A stretch of 64,000 nt of DNA from Virgibacillus sp. 7505 (GCF_002272135.1 NZ_NPBF01000022.1:94628-158627); one strand, 5' to 3'; counted from the first letter of the stretch, positions 47,588 through 56,994 are shown. Numbers and translations: made by a program. The notes: generated by a model not told the origin, from the letters alone.

Positions 47588-49420
47588 ATGGCGATTCAAT
47601 TGATGCCGGATGATTTAGCAAATAAGATTGCAGCGGGTGAAGTGGTCGAGCGACCGGCTTCGGTCGTCAAGGAACTGGTAGAAAACAGTATCGATGCAGG
47701 AAGTACAGTCATCAAGGTGGCAGTCCAGGAAGCAGGGCTCACAGAGATCAATATTGTTGACAATGGAGATGGCATGGAGCCAGATGATGTGGAACGGGCA
47801 TTTTTCCGTCACGCCACAAGTAAGATACGGAATGAGCATGATTTGTTCCATGTCCGCACACTTGGGTTTAGGGGGGAAGCATTGGCCAGTATTGCAGCGG
47901 TAAGCCAGCTTGAAATCAAGACAAGCACAGGTGAGGATGCTGGTGTGAAGCTTGTGATGGAGGGTGGTACCATCAAAGAAAGAGGCAAATGCGACGCGCG
48001 TAAAGGAACCGAAATGACGGTACGGCATTTGTTCTTCAATACACCGGCCCGCCTGAAGTATATGAAAACCATCCATACCGAACTTGGCCATGTATCAGAA
48101 GTAATCAACCGGCTTGCACTTGCTCATCCGGAGATTCGTTTTGAACTGACCCATAACGATAAACCAATGTTCCAGTCATCTGGCCGAGGAGATATGCTGC
48201 AGATTGCTGCTCAGATTTATGGTAATTCTGTCGCAAAAAAAATGGTCCGAGCATCACACGAAACATTGGATTATAAGCTGGAAGTTTTCGCTGCCAAACC
48301 AGAAATAAATCGTGCGTCACGTCAGTATGTATCGTTTATCGTCAATGGCAGGTACATTCGAAATCCAGTCTTGGCGAAAGCGGTTATGCAGGCATACCAT
48401 ACGCTGTTGCCTATCGGCAGATTCCCTCTCGCCGTTATTTCTATCGAGATGGATCCCATTCTTGTTGACGTCAATGTGCATCCAGCTAAGCTGGAAGTAC
48501 GTTTCAGCAAAGAAAAGGAATTATTTGATGCTGTTGAGCAGCTTGTCTCAAAAGCGCTCCGACAGCAGCGGCTCATTCCGGAAGCAGTCGCACCTAAACA
48601 GAAGAAAATACAAGAAAAAAGTGAACAGCAAAGCTTCACTTTCTTTGAAAGTAAACCAGCTAAAGAACCAGAAATACAACAAGAGCAATGGTTCTTTGAT
48701 AAAGTGAAAGAAACAGTCCCTCCGATCATCGAGGAGCAGAAGCAAGATCCTGAACCTGGGATATTCAATGATTCATCTCCTGATATAGTGCAGGAACAGG
48801 AGTATGTACCAGCAGAGAAAGAAAGTGAGCCGGAATATGCGGTACCGGCTATGTATCCGATTGGTCAGCACCATGGTACGTATATTCTTGCTGAAAATGA
48901 AGAGGGTCTTTTCCTCATCGATCAGCATGCTGCGCAGGAACGTATTAAATATGAATATTACCGGGAAAAAATCGGCGAAGTGGAAAAGGAGCTGCAGGAG
49001 CTGCTCATTCCGCTTACATTTGATTTTACCCAGCAGGAAGCATTGATAGTCGAACAACACAAGACAGAGCTTGAGGCAGTCGGGTTGTTTTTCGAATCGT
49101 TCGGGGGTCACACATATATCGTGCGTTCCCATCCGCAATGGTTCCCGAAAGGGTTCGAAGAGGAGATCATTCGGGAAATCGTCGAACAAGTGATGCAGGA
49201 AAGTAAAGCAGACATCCGAAAGCTGCGGGAAGAGGCAGCTATCATGATGTCCTGCAAGCGATCGATCAAAGCGAACCATCATCTGAATTATGACGATATG
49301 TTCCATCTCTTGGAAGAGCTCCGCACATCACAGGATCCGTTCACCTGTCCGCATGGGCGGCCAATTATCATCCGTTTTACTTCCTATGAACTGGAGAAGC
49401 TTTTCAAACGAGTACAATAG
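47588..49420 (+). CDS. mutL: DNA mismatch repair endonuclease MutL
   Basis: Nicks the new strand in mismatch repair. The 610-residue protein has the GHKL ATPase with ENSIDAG near residue 36, DNGDGM, and [10 protein letters not shown] near 95. After a variable Glu/Gln-rich linker (about 335-420), the C-terminal domain carries the endonuclease motif [12 protein letters not shown] and the zinc-site motifs [11 protein letters not shown] and CPHGRP. It is therefore a nicking MutL, as expected in a genome without a MutH system. It is separated from mutS by 12 bases and is closed by a terminator. Confidence 0.98.
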   Translation: MAIQLMPDDLANKIAAGEVVERPASVVKELVENSIDAGSTVIKVAVQEAGLTEINIVDNGDGMEPDDVERAFFRHATSKIRNEHDLFHVRTLGFRGEALASIAAVSQLEIKTSTGEDAGVKLVMEGGTIKERGKCDARKGTEMTVRHLFFNTPARLKYMKTIHTELGHVSEVINRLALAHPEIRFELTHNDKPMFQSSGRGDMLQIAAQIYGNSVAKKMVRASHETLDYKLEVFAAKPEINRASRQYVSFIVNGRYIRNPVLAKAVMQAYHTLLPIGRFPLAVISIEMDPILVDVNVHPAKLEVRFSKEKELFDAVEQLVSKALRQQRLIPEAVAPKQKKIQEKSEQQSFTFFESKPAKEPEIQQEQWFFDKVKETVPPIIEEQKQDPEPGIFNDSSPDIVQEQEYVPAEKESEPEYAVPAMYPIGQHHGTYILAENEEGLFLIDQHAAQERIKYEYYREKIGEVEKELQELLIPLTFDFTQQEALIVEQHKTELEAVGLFFESFGGHTYIVRSHPQWFPKGFEEEIIREIVEQVMQESKADIRKLREEAAIMMSCKRSIKANHHLNYDDMFHLLEELRTSQDPFTCPHGRPIIIRFTSYELEKLFKRVQ

Positions 49421-49443
49421 GCGCAGGCAACTGCGCCTTTTTT
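49420..49443 (+). terminator. Intrinsic terminator after mutL
   Basis: GGCGCAG pairs with CTGCGCC around a GCAA tetraloop, followed by six T residues. It marks the end of the core mutSL unit and the beginning of an accessory insert. Confidence 0.9.
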
Positions 49444-49530
49444 GCTTGTCTAGGTGTTCACCGCTCCGTCAATCATACAGCTCGCTTATACTATCCTGTA
49501 ACCTAAAAATTGACAGGAAGGAGTATTCGT

Positions 49531-50154
49531 ATGGCATTATTCATCCAACCGACCACAGGAAGGCTGACTAGCGGTTTTCGTGGTGCAAGATCGGACCATA
49601 ATGGCGTCGACTGGGCTCAGTCTGGGACGGTGCGTATTGTCGCAGCGGCAGCAGGTACTGTCAGCCGGTCCTATGTATCAACATCATATGGTGAAGTTGT
49701 CTTCATTGTGCATCAGCTGAATGGTCAAACGTATGAAACAGTATATGCCCACATGCGATCGGGGTCTCGGCAAGTTCGTGCAGGTGATACTGTCAGACAA
49801 GGGCAATTCATCGGCTATATGGGTAATACAGGTGACTCCACTGGTCAGCATCTGCATTTTGAATTGCACAGAGGAAGATGGAATGTGGAAAAATCAAATG
49901 CCGTGAACCCGCTTAACTATATCGGTTCAACAGCAAGCAGCTCGCAGCAAACTGCAAGTACCCGATACCCAGGAAGCTATATCCGGACAGGTTCACGGGG
50001 TGAAAACGTCCGCCGCATCCAGCGGGCGTTAGGTATAACAGCAGACGGGATATTCGGACCAAATACAAGGCAGGCCGTCATCAATTTCCAGCGCAGCAAC
50101 GGACTTGGAGTAGATGGCATTGTCGGTAGGGAAACTTGGAATAGATTGTTCTGA
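49531..50154 (+). CDS. M23 endopeptidase with peptidoglycan-binding domain, no signal peptide
   Basis: A 207-residue predicted murein hydrolase. The M23 lysostaphin-type domain (about 1-130) has all expected residues: H23 and D27 in HNGVD, H74 in YAHM, H107 and H109 in HLHFELH. A Ser/Thr-rich joint leads to a peptidoglycan_binding_1 domain (about 150-207: GSRGENVRRIQRALGI, DGIFGPNTRQAVINFQRSNG). The protein starts MALFIQPTTGRLTSGF with no signal peptide or membrane segment, as in phage endolysins, so it needs a holin, cell lysis or another route to reach the wall. It lies between mutL and a Dps-like gene, where B. subtilis has no equivalent. ATG at 49531 follows AAGGAG by seven bases. Confidence 0.88.
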   Translation: MALFIQPTTGRLTSGFRGARSDHNGVDWAQSGTVRIVAAAAGTVSRSYVSTSYGEVVFIVHQLNGQTYETVYAHMRSGSRQVRAGDTVRQGQFIGYMGNTGDSTGQHLHFELHRGRWNVEKSNAVNPLNYIGSTASSSQQTASTRYPGSYIRTGSRGENVRRIQRALGITADGIFGPNTRQAVINFQRSNGLGVDGIVGRETWNRLF

Positions 50155-50190
50155 TTTTGGGCATGCTGACAGCCAGAGGAGGCGTTAGCC

Positions 50191-50646
50191 ATGCACAATC
50201 AGCATCTTGTAGACTTTCTTAACCAGCAGATAGCCAATGTGAATGTACTGCACGTAAAACTGCAGCGATACCATTGGTATGCAAAAGGTCCATACGGCTA
50301 TGTAATGGAGCAATATACCGAGGATTTGCACGATCAGCTGGATGATATAAAGAAAAGCATAGGGAAACGAGTTCTTGCGATAGGCGGCCGGCCAATAGCG
50401 GTCATGAGCAAATTCCTGCAGGAGGCAACCATAAAGGAAGCCGAAGCAGATGATGAGGACTATGAGGTAGTCAAGACAATGCGTCATGATTACAGCCAGC
50501 TGGCACAAGAGATCAAAATCACCGGTATACCGCTTGCGAAAAGGCAGGAAGATGATGCGACCGTTGGTTTGCTTATTGATATCCTTGGCAGGCTGGAATA
50601 CGAGGCGATCCGCTTGTCGAAATACCTTATTGATGCCGATCGATAA
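50191..50646 (+). CDS. Dps-like ferritin-fold protein with altered ferroxidase site
   Basis: A 151-residue protein of the Dps/ferritin-like fold. It aligns without gaps to Dps over the segment beginning HWYAKGPYGY and ending RVLAIGG. In Listeria Dps the iron ligands in this segment are H31, H43, D47, D58 and E62; here the equivalents are His, Glu, Glu, Lys and Lys. Three of the five are thus lost, two of them to lysine, so normal ferroxidase chemistry is unlikely. It may keep only a structural, DNA-binding or protein-binding role. It begins 36 bases after the M23 gene, with GAGGAGGCG as ribosome site and no terminator between, suggesting co-transcription. Confidence 0.82.
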   Translation: MHNQHLVDFLNQQIANVNVLHVKLQRYHWYAKGPYGYVMEQYTEDLHDQLDDIKKSIGKRVLAIGGRPIAVMSKFLQEATIKEAEADDEDYEVVKTMRHDYSQLAQEIKITGIPLAKRQEDDATVGLLIDILGRLEYEAIRLSKYLIDADR

Positions 50647-50671
50647 GCTGTGCGTGGCGCGCACGGCTTTT
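50646..50671 (+). terminator. Intrinsic terminator after the Dps-like gene
   Basis: AGCTGTGCG pairs with CGCACGGCT (one T-G opposition) around a five-base loop, followed by TTTTCG. It ends the two-gene accessory unit. Confidence 0.8.
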
Positions 50672-50731
50672 CGTTTATCTTTCTTTGCAGTGTTATGCTA
50701 AACTAATGACATGTTAAAGAAGGAGAATGAC

Positions 50732-51661
50732 ATGGACAAGCAGAAAGTAATCGTCGTTGTCGGGCCTACTGGTGTCGGCAAGACACAGCTGAGTATCGAA
50801 ATTGCCAAGAGATTTGGCGGTGAGGTGATCAGCGGCGATTCCATGCAGATATACAGAAGCATGGATATTGGAACGGCAAAAGTAACCAAAGAAGAACAGC
50901 AAGGAATACCGCACCACTTGATTGATATCCGAAATCCGGATGAAAATTATTCAGCTGCTGATTTTCAAGCTGATGTAGAGGCCTGTGTTCAAGATATTGC
51001 AAGCCGAGGGAAACTGCCTATCATCGCAGGCGGGACCGGCTTATACATACAAGCAGCCCTTTATGCTTATGATTTTTCAGAAGCAAAACGAGATGACAGC
51101 TATCAGCAGCAGCTCGAGCAGGAAGCACAAACCCACGGCCAGCTTCACCTGCACAAACAGCTGCAGGCAGTCGATCCAGTGCAAGCGGAGCGCATCCACC
51201 CGAATAATGTCCGCCGCGTCATACGTGCGCTGGAAATATTCCACCGTACCGGCAAAAGAATGAGTGATCACGAAGAAACCGAGCTGGCTGCTCGATATGA
51301 CGCTGCAATAATTGGGTTGGAGATGGACCGGGATCTTCTATATGAACAAATCAATCTGCGGGTTGATAAAATGCTTGCTGAAGGCTTGCTGGATGAAGTG
51401 AAGGGCCTGGTCGAACGCGGAATCCGGGATTCCCAATCCATGCGGGCAATCGGCTATAAGGAGTTTATTCCTTATCTGGAAGGGAAAATGGAATGGGAAG
51501 ATACGGTTTCCCAGCTGAAGCAAAATAGTCGCAGGTATGCAAAACGGCAGTATACATGGTTCCGCAACAAAATGGATGTGGACTGGTATACTATCACACC
51601 TGCAACAAAAAATGAAAAATTTAGAATTATTTTAGAAGAACTTGCAGGAAAGCTGGAATAA
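50732..51661 (+). CDS. miaA: tRNA dimethylallyltransferase MiaA
   Basis: Transfers a dimethylallyl group to A37 of tRNAs reading U-starting codons; MiaB (42186) later thiolates the product. The 309-residue protein has the P-loop GPTGVGKT at about 10-17, SGDSMQIYRSMDIGTAK, GGTGLYIQA and the C-terminal YAKRQYTWFRN. ATG at 50732 follows GAAGGAG by seven bases; the ATG at 50711 precedes that site and is rejected. It is followed by hfq after 41 bases, the usual miaA-hfq order. Confidence 0.97.
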   Translation: MDKQKVIVVVGPTGVGKTQLSIEIAKRFGGEVISGDSMQIYRSMDIGTAKVTKEEQQGIPHHLIDIRNPDENYSAADFQADVEACVQDIASRGKLPIIAGGTGLYIQAALYAYDFSEAKRDDSYQQQLEQEAQTHGQLHLHKQLQAVDPVQAERIHPNNVRRVIRALEIFHRTGKRMSDHEETELAARYDAAIIGLEMDRDLLYEQINLRVDKMLAEGLLDEVKGLVERGIRDSQSMRAIGYKEFIPYLEGKMEWEDTVSQLKQNSRRYAKRQYTWFRNKMDVDWYTITPATKNEKFRIILEELAGKLE

Positions 51662-51702
51662 AGGTAGAAATAGGAACCGTATAGAAATTAGGAGGGGAAT
51701 AG

Positions 51703-51936
51703 ATGTCTCAATCTGTTAATATCCAAGACCAATATCTGAATCAGCTACGTAAAGAACGTATGCAAGTCACAGTCTTCCTGACGAATGGCTTTCAAATCCG
51801 AGGTACGGTGAAGGCTTTTGACAATTTCACTGTATTGTTTGAAACGGAAGGCAGACAGCAATTAATCTTCAAACATGCGATTTCCACATTCTCCCCAGTA
51901 AAGAATGTATCGCTGGATTATAAAGAACAGAGCTAA
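51703..51936 (+). CDS. hfq: RNA chaperone Hfq
   Basis: A 77-residue Sm-like protein that forms hexameric rings and binds small RNAs and A/U-rich mRNA parts. Sm1 is seen in [20 protein letters not shown] and Sm2 in [13 protein letters not shown]. The length and lack of a long C-terminal tail are typical of bacilli. It has an AGGAGGGG ribosome site, follows miaA, and is closed by a perfect palindromic terminator. Confidence 0.98.
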   Translation: MSQSVNIQDQYLNQLRKERMQVTVFLTNGFQIRGTVKAFDNFTVLFETEGRQQLIFKHAISTFSPVKNVSLDYKEQS

Positions 51937-51943
51937 GTCGAAG

Positions 51944-51975
51944 CGAGCGCCATATGGCGCTCGTTTTGTTTTGTG
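51944..51975 (+). terminator. Intrinsic terminator after hfq
   Basis: Positions 51944-51963 form a perfect 20-base palindrome (CGAGCGCCAT with its mirror), followed by TTTTGTTTTG. Confidence 0.88.
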
Positions 51976-52078
51976 GTTGTAAAGCGTACGGCTTGTGAAT
52001 AAAGTAGAAAAAGACCATTGGGCATTTGTCACGGCCTACCTGTCTTGAGCGTAGACTACAGCAGTGAGGGGTGATCAT

Positions 52079-52999
52079 GTGGAAGCTCAAGTTACGAATG
52101 CAAAAGGGAAAATCAATATCGTCCTCAAAAACAGACAGCAGGAGACGGAGCAGCTGCAAAGTGGAACTGTTAAGCGCGATATCGATCCATTCCGTCATAT
52201 CGACCAAGAATTCTCCGCCTTCATTGGAATGGAAAAGCTCAAAAAAACTATCAAAGAGATTTATGCAAATGTCCATATCAGCGGAAAACGGGAAGCAGCG
52301 GGCTTAAAACAAGAAAAGCAAGTGCTGCATATGCTGTTTGAAGGCAACCCCGGTACAGGGAAAACAACAGTAGCCCGTAAGCTTGCATCTGTCTTCCACG
52401 ACATGAACGTGTTGGATAAAGGTCATTTCATCGAGGCGGAAAGAGCGGATTTAGTTGGGGAATATATCGGGCATACTGCTCAGAAAACGCGCGCGCTCGT
52501 CCAGCGGGCCATGGGCGGGATCCTGTTTATAGACGAGGCCTATTCGCTGGCCCGCGGCGGAGAAAAAGACTTCGGAAAAGAAGCGATTGATACACTTGTA
52601 AAACATATGGAGGATGCCTCCAACCGCTTCATACTTATCCTTGCGGGCTATCCAAGGGAAATGGGTCACTTCATGAGCTTGAATCCAGGTTTGCGATCAC
52701 GCTTCCCTATTCAGCTCGAATTCCCTGATTATAAGTCCGAACAGCTTATGGATATCGCAAAAGGAATGCTAGCAGAAAAAGAGTACCAGCTGACGAAAGA
52801 AGCAGAATGGAAGCTTAAAGAAATCATCGTACAGCAAAAAGCTAAACGGACAGCAGATTTTTCGAACGCCCGGTTTGTGCGGAATATCATAGAAAAAGCA
52901 ATTCGAATGCAAGCAGTTCGTCTTGTACGTCAAGATCACCATCTGTCGACTGAGGAATTGATGAAGGTGACTGTCGCTGATTTGACTCAAGAAGAATGA
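52079..52999 (+). CDS. spoVK: Stage V sporulation protein K
   Basis: An AAA ATPase of the CbbX/SpoVK family needed for spore maturation. The 306-residue protein has Walker A GNPGTGKT near 90, Walker B GGILFIDEAYSLARGGEKDF near 150 and the arginine region NPGLRSRFP. In B. subtilis it is made in the mother cell under SigE. GTG at 52079 is preferred because GAGGGGTGA lies just before it; the in-frame GTG at 52064 precedes that site. No clear SigE promoter was found in the 140 bases after hfq. The order miaA-hfq-spoVK is as in B. subtilis. Confidence 0.95.
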   Translation: MEAQVTNAKGKINIVLKNRQQETEQLQSGTVKRDIDPFRHIDQEFSAFIGMEKLKKTIKEIYANVHISGKREAAGLKQEKQVLHMLFEGNPGTGKTTVARKLASVFHDMNVLDKGHFIEAERADLVGEYIGHTAQKTRALVQRAMGGILFIDEAYSLARGGEKDFGKEAIDTLVKHMEDASNRFILILAGYPREMGHFMSLNPGLRSRFPIQLEFPDYKSEQLMDIAKGMLAEKEYQLTKEAEWKLKEIIVQQKAKRTADFSNARFVRNIIEKAIRMQAVRLVRQDHHLSTEELMKVTVADLTQEE

Positions 53000-53061
53000 C
53001 AGGTACAAAGAAGCTCGAGTGTGTAATGCACTTAGAGCTTTTTTTATGTTGTAAACGTTAT

Positions 53062-53091
53062 TGTATAGCAGTATTTCACTGGGGCATCATA
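53062..53091 (+). promoter_or_regulatory. Candidate SigG promoter of the germinant receptor operon
   Basis: TGTATA (53062-53067), a 17-base spacer and CATCATA (53085-53091) agree with the forespore SigG pattern (-10 CATNMTA). Germinant receptor operons are SigG-dependent in B. subtilis. The predicted start would fall almost on the ribosome site at 53098, giving an unusually short leader, which lowers confidence. Confidence 0.4.
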
Positions 53092-53111
53092 CTTAGCAAG
53101 GAGTGCACATA

Positions 53112-54752
53112 ATGGGAAATATACTGGATTTTCTTGTTCAAAGAGATGTTTGGTTAGGAACAATTATAGTTGTCTTGGTTCCAATTTTGCTGACCTTGCT
53201 AAGCAATAAGCTGAAAGAGCTACGAAAAAAGCCATATACACGTACAGAGCAGCATTTCATGCCGGATAATTTTGCGCTGTCTACAAAATTATCCGTCAAT
53301 CTGAAAGAGCTGAAAGCAATTGTCGGTGACAGCTCTGATATCATTTATCGCCAGTTCAAACTGGGAAAGGATAATCGCAGCTGTGCTATCGTCCTAATTG
53401 ATGGATTGGTTGATCAGCAGTTGCTGCAGCAATCCATTATGCATCCGCTGCTGCAAGCCAAGCAGTCTAAATCAGGACTGAATCTATTTAAAAGTGAAAG
53501 CATAAAGGATTATTTGCTGCATCATGCGATTGAGGTCAGTGATGTGAAAGCGATGAATGACTCCAATCAATTTGTCCGACAGCTTCTGTCGGGGTCTGTA
53601 CTGCTTTTTGTTGATGGGCTGGATGAAGTTCTGGTTCTTAGCGTGAAAAAATGGCTTTCAAGAAGTTTGAATGAACCGATCACTGAAGCACTTGTCAGGG
53701 GACCGCGTTTAAGCTTTATAGAAAATATTAGGGACAATACGGCTATGCTGCGCAGAATGACGACAGACCCAAACTTGACCTTCAAAGACTTTGAGGTAGG
53801 GGAGCGGACGAAAAGGCAGCTCACCGTTGTGTATGTGAAAGACATTGCCAATGAAGAGTTGTTAGAAAACGTAAATAATCGAATTCAAAATATGGATATT
53901 GATCATGTAGCTGAATCAGGATATATTGAACAGCTAATCGAGGATGACTACCTGTCCATTTTTCCGCAAGTACAATCAACAGAACGTCCGGATCGAGTGA
54001 TGGGGGCGATCTTGGAGGGGAGGGTTGCCATCTTGCTTGATGGTACATCCTATGCTTTGATAGTACCGGCAACCTTCTCCACGATGATGCAGTCGCCAGA
54101 GGATTACTACGAACGCTGGCTTCCAATGTCGCTCATTCGGATGCTGCGGTATGTAGCGGCCTTTCTTAGTATTTTCCTGCCGTCCTTTTATATTGCATTC
54201 GTCTCGTTTCATCAAGGCTTGATACCTACTGATTTGGCGTTGGCAATAGCCGGAACAAGAGTGGGTGTTCCTTTTCCAACGATCATTGAAGCGCTCTTGA
54301 TGGAAATATCTATTGAATTGTTAAGGGAAGCAGGTCTTAGACTTCCGCGGCCTGTAGGACAAACTGTCGGTTTGGTGGGCGCCTTGATCATTGGGGAAGC
54401 GGCGGTACAAGCAGGTTTGGTCAGTCCGATTATGGTCATTGTCGTTGCAGCCACAGCCATAGCTTCCTTTGTCTCCCCGCACTACGCAGCAGGGATTGCA
54501 CAAAGAGCACTCCGATTCCTTGCTATGTTTTCGGCTGCTTTTCTAGGTTTATATGGAATCAGTTTGTTCTTTTTATCTCTTTGTGTCCATGCGGTCAAGC
54601 TTCGGAGCTTTGGCGTACCATTTGTTACGCCGGGTACGCTTTATAGTAAAGACGACTGGAAGGACTTCTTTTTCCGTATGCCTTTGTTCACCATGAGAAA
54701 TCGCCCTACTGAATATTTTCCGAAGGATCGGGTCAGAAGGAAGAAATATTAG
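53112..54752 (+). CDS. Spore germination receptor subunit A (GerA family)
   Basis: A 546-residue subunit A of a Ger-type germinant receptor in the inner spore membrane. The N-terminal half is soluble with the family segments DSSDIIYRQFKLG and LLFVDGLDEVL; RGPRLSFIENIRDNTAMLRR is the strongest signature (split by two residues here). Four to five hydrophobic segments lie at about 345-500, with RLPRPVGQTVGLVGALIIGE conserved between them. ATG at 53112 follows AAGGAG by eight bases. It heads an A-B-C operon, most like the YndDEF/GerA class; the germinant cannot be told from sequence. Confidence 0.92.
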   Translation: MGNILDFLVQRDVWLGTIIVVLVPILLTLLSNKLKELRKKPYTRTEQHFMPDNFALSTKLSVNLKELKAIVGDSSDIIYRQFKLGKDNRSCAIVLIDGLVDQQLLQQSIMHPLLQAKQSKSGLNLFKSESIKDYLLHHAIEVSDVKAMNDSNQFVRQLLSGSVLLFVDGLDEVLVLSVKKWLSRSLNEPITEALVRGPRLSFIENIRDNTAMLRRMTTDPNLTFKDFEVGERTKRQLTVVYVKDIANEELLENVNNRIQNMDIDHVAESGYIEQLIEDDYLSIFPQVQSTERPDRVMGAILEGRVAILLDGTSYALIVPATFSTMMQSPEDYYERWLPMSLIRMLRYVAAFLSIFLPSFYIAFVSFHQGLIPTDLALAIAGTRVGVPFPTIIEALLMEISIELLREAGLRLPRPVGQTVGLVGALIIGEAAVQAGLVSPIMVIVVAATAIASFVSPHYAAGIAQRALRFLAMFSAAFLGLYGISLFFLSLCVHAVKLRSFGVPFVTPGTLYSKDDWKDFFFRMPLFTMRNRPTEYFPKDRVRRKKY

Positions 54753-54764
54753 GAGTTGCAGCAT

Positions 54765-55877
54765 ATGAAAATGGGAACGACACGGATTACGACGATACAA
54801 ATGGTTGCGCTGCTTTCTTCAACTTTAATCGCTGCGGGTATCTTTACACTTCCAAGGAATTTGGCAATGGAAGTGGGGACTCCTGATATATGGGTGTGTG
54901 TGCTGCTGGGCGGTATATGCGGATATTTATCGTGTCTTATCATCATATCCTTAAGCCTTCGTTTTGAACGCCTTACCTTTTTTGAATTCAATAAGCTCAT
55001 TGTCGGCAAGTGGCTGGGGACAATAATAAGTACTTGTTTTATCGGCTACGCACTCTTGATCGGTGCTTTTGAAATACGTTCCATGGGTGAACTGACACAG
55101 TTTTATCTGTTGGAAGAGACACCGCTCTGTGTCATTTTGATCAGCATGTACTGGATTGCAATTTACTTACTTGTAGGCGGCATTAATCCGATAGCGAGGC
55201 TGATCGAGCTATTGACACCTATTTGCTTAATTGTCTTCATATTAGTTTTTTGTCTTGGGTTTAAAGTTTTTGAGATAGACAATTTGCGGCCGTTATTCGG
55301 CCTTGGTCCAGTGCCGATACTGAAAGGGATAACTCCGACATTCCTTACTTTCAGTGGATTGGAATTTTTGCTCGTATTCATTGCCATGATGCAGAAACCG
55401 AAACAGGCAAAAAAGGTTGCGTTGATTGGATTAGCAATACCCGTATCTATTTACTTGTTATCAGTAATCATCATCACGGGTGGTCTGTCAGTTGAAAGAA
55501 TGAAGCATCAGAAATGGCCTACTTTCGCCCTCATTCAAGAATATGAATACGAAGGCATTCTTTTTGAGCGTTTTGATTCCCTGTTTTTAGTCGTTTGGCT
55601 GATTCAGATGTTCACGACCTATGTAATCTGCCAGTATGTAGCGGCAAAGGGTATTTCTACACTGACGCGTATATCGTATAAAAAAGCTAACTATATACTG
55701 TTGGCTGCAGTTTATTTTATTTGTTTGATTCCTCAGGATTTGAATCAACTGGAAAAGATGGGGACGATTATTGGCTGGACAAGCTTTGTTTTTTCGTTTA
55801 TTGTGCCGTCATTACTTCTGATAATTGCAGTTGTAAGAGGGCTGAAGCGAGGCGGTGAAGCAAAAAATGATTCGTAA
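54765..55877 (+). CDS. Spore germination receptor subunit B (GerB family permease-like)
   Basis: A 370-residue integral membrane protein of the spore-germination permease family within the APC superfamily, with about ten membrane segments. The first helix has the signature LLSSTLIAAGIFTLPRNLA. Subunit B is thought to form the ligand-binding or transport-like part of the receptor. ATG at 54765 follows AGGAG by nine bases and lies 12 bases after the subunit A stop. Its 3' end overlaps subunit C by 11 bases. Confidence 0.92.
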   Translation: MKMGTTRITTIQMVALLSSTLIAAGIFTLPRNLAMEVGTPDIWVCVLLGGICGYLSCLIIISLSLRFERLTFFEFNKLIVGKWLGTIISTCFIGYALLIGAFEIRSMGELTQFYLLEETPLCVILISMYWIAIYLLVGGINPIARLIELLTPICLIVFILVFCLGFKVFEIDNLRPLFGLGPVPILKGITPTFLTFSGLEFLLVFIAMMQKPKQAKKVALIGLAIPVSIYLLSVIIITGGLSVERMKHQKWPTFALIQEYEYEGILFERFDSLFLVVWLIQMFTTYVICQYVAAKGISTLTRISYKKANYILLAAVYFICLIPQDLNQLEKMGTIIGWTSFVFSFIVPSLLLIIAVVRGLKRGGEAKNDS

Positions 55878-56994
55878 AGTCTGCATTTGCTTAGTAGCCC
55901 TGTTATTCCTTTGCGGCTGCTGGGACAGCTCAGATATTGAAGACATGTCGTTTGTAATCGGGCTTGGGGTTGATAACAGCGAAAATGAACAGAATTCGAT
56001 CAAACATACCACGCAGATTGCCGTCACGAAGAAAAAAGGAGAACAGGGAACAGCGCCTCAGGGAAAGATGTATCAAAACGTGATGCTTGAAGGTAGATCG
56101 ATCCAGGATATCTTACGTAATATTTCTCTTCAGCTTCCGTATCCTGTATACACGGATCATTTGGAATGTATCATCATAAATGAAGAAGCAGCGAGCAAGT
56201 ATGATTTATCTATTCTACTCGACCAGATGCTACGTGATAATGTCACTCGTTTGAGCCCTACAGTCGTTCTTAGCAAGCAGCAAGCCAGTGACGTGTTAAA
56301 CACAAATATAGAAGGTGAGATACCTGGCAGCTACATCAGCAGTATTTTCGAGAATAAAACAAGCACGCTGAAAATTCTCCCGGAAGTACGTTTAGGGAAG
56401 ATGGCTGCAAATCTCGCGTCTCAAACCAGCTTTTTGCTGCCAAATATCGATAAGCAAAAAAATATACTTAAAGTGGATGGAGCTGGTGTAATTAAAGGAA
56501 GAGAAAGAAAACTTACCGGTTTTTTGACAGAGGAAGAGGTGGAGGGGGTAAACTGGCTGACCGGGGAAGGAAAGGCTGGTTTACTGGAATTCGAGGACGA
56601 GAAAAAAAATACTATTGTTTATGAAGTACAAAATTATAAAACAAAGGTGGAGCCAAATTTTCAGAATGGCAGCCTATCTTTCCTAGTACAAATTAAAGCA
56701 GAGGGATGGATAACAGAAGATTGGTCTAAAGTAGCGCACAATTTGACGGAGAGTTATGTGAATGATCTGGAACGGCTGGGAGCAGATGAAGTCAAAAGGT
56801 TATCGGAAGGAACTCTAAAAAAACTTCAACAGGATTATAAGACTGATGTTGTGAATTTTTCTGAAAGCTTCCGAATAGCTTATCCTAGAGAATTTCAGAA
56901 AATGAAAGAGGATTGGGATAATTACTTTGCTAAAGCAGAAGTGAAGTACAATGTCAGCGTCAAGATTGTCAATACAGGTGATGTAGTGAAATAG
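55867..56994 (+). CDS. Spore germination receptor subunit C lipoprotein
   Basis: A 375-residue lipoprotein of the GerAC family. The signal peptide ends in the lipobox LCGC (residues 15-18), followed by WDSSDIEDMSFVIGLGVD, the family N-terminus. It is anchored by lipid on the outer side of the inner spore membrane and completes the receptor with subunits A and B. ATG at 55867 is preferred, with GGTGA eight bases upstream; a GTG at 55855 is an alternative. The overlap with subunit B shows translational coupling. The operon ends at a terminator. Confidence 0.92.
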   Translation: MIRKVCICLVALLFLCGCWDSSDIEDMSFVIGLGVDNSENEQNSIKHTTQIAVTKKKGEQGTAPQGKMYQNVMLEGRSIQDILRNISLQLPYPVYTDHLECIIINEEAASKYDLSILLDQMLRDNVTRLSPTVVLSKQQASDVLNTNIEGEIPGSYISSIFENKTSTLKILPEVRLGKMAANLASQTSFLLPNIDKQKNILKVDGAGVIKGRERKLTGFLTEEEVEGVNWLTGEGKAGLLEFEDEKKNTIVYEVQNYKTKVEPNFQNGSLSFLVQIKAEGWITEDWSKVAHNLTESYVNDLERLGADEVKRLSEGTLKKLQQDYKTDVVNFSESFRIAYPREFQKMKEDWDNYFAKAEVKYNVSVKIVNTGDVVK

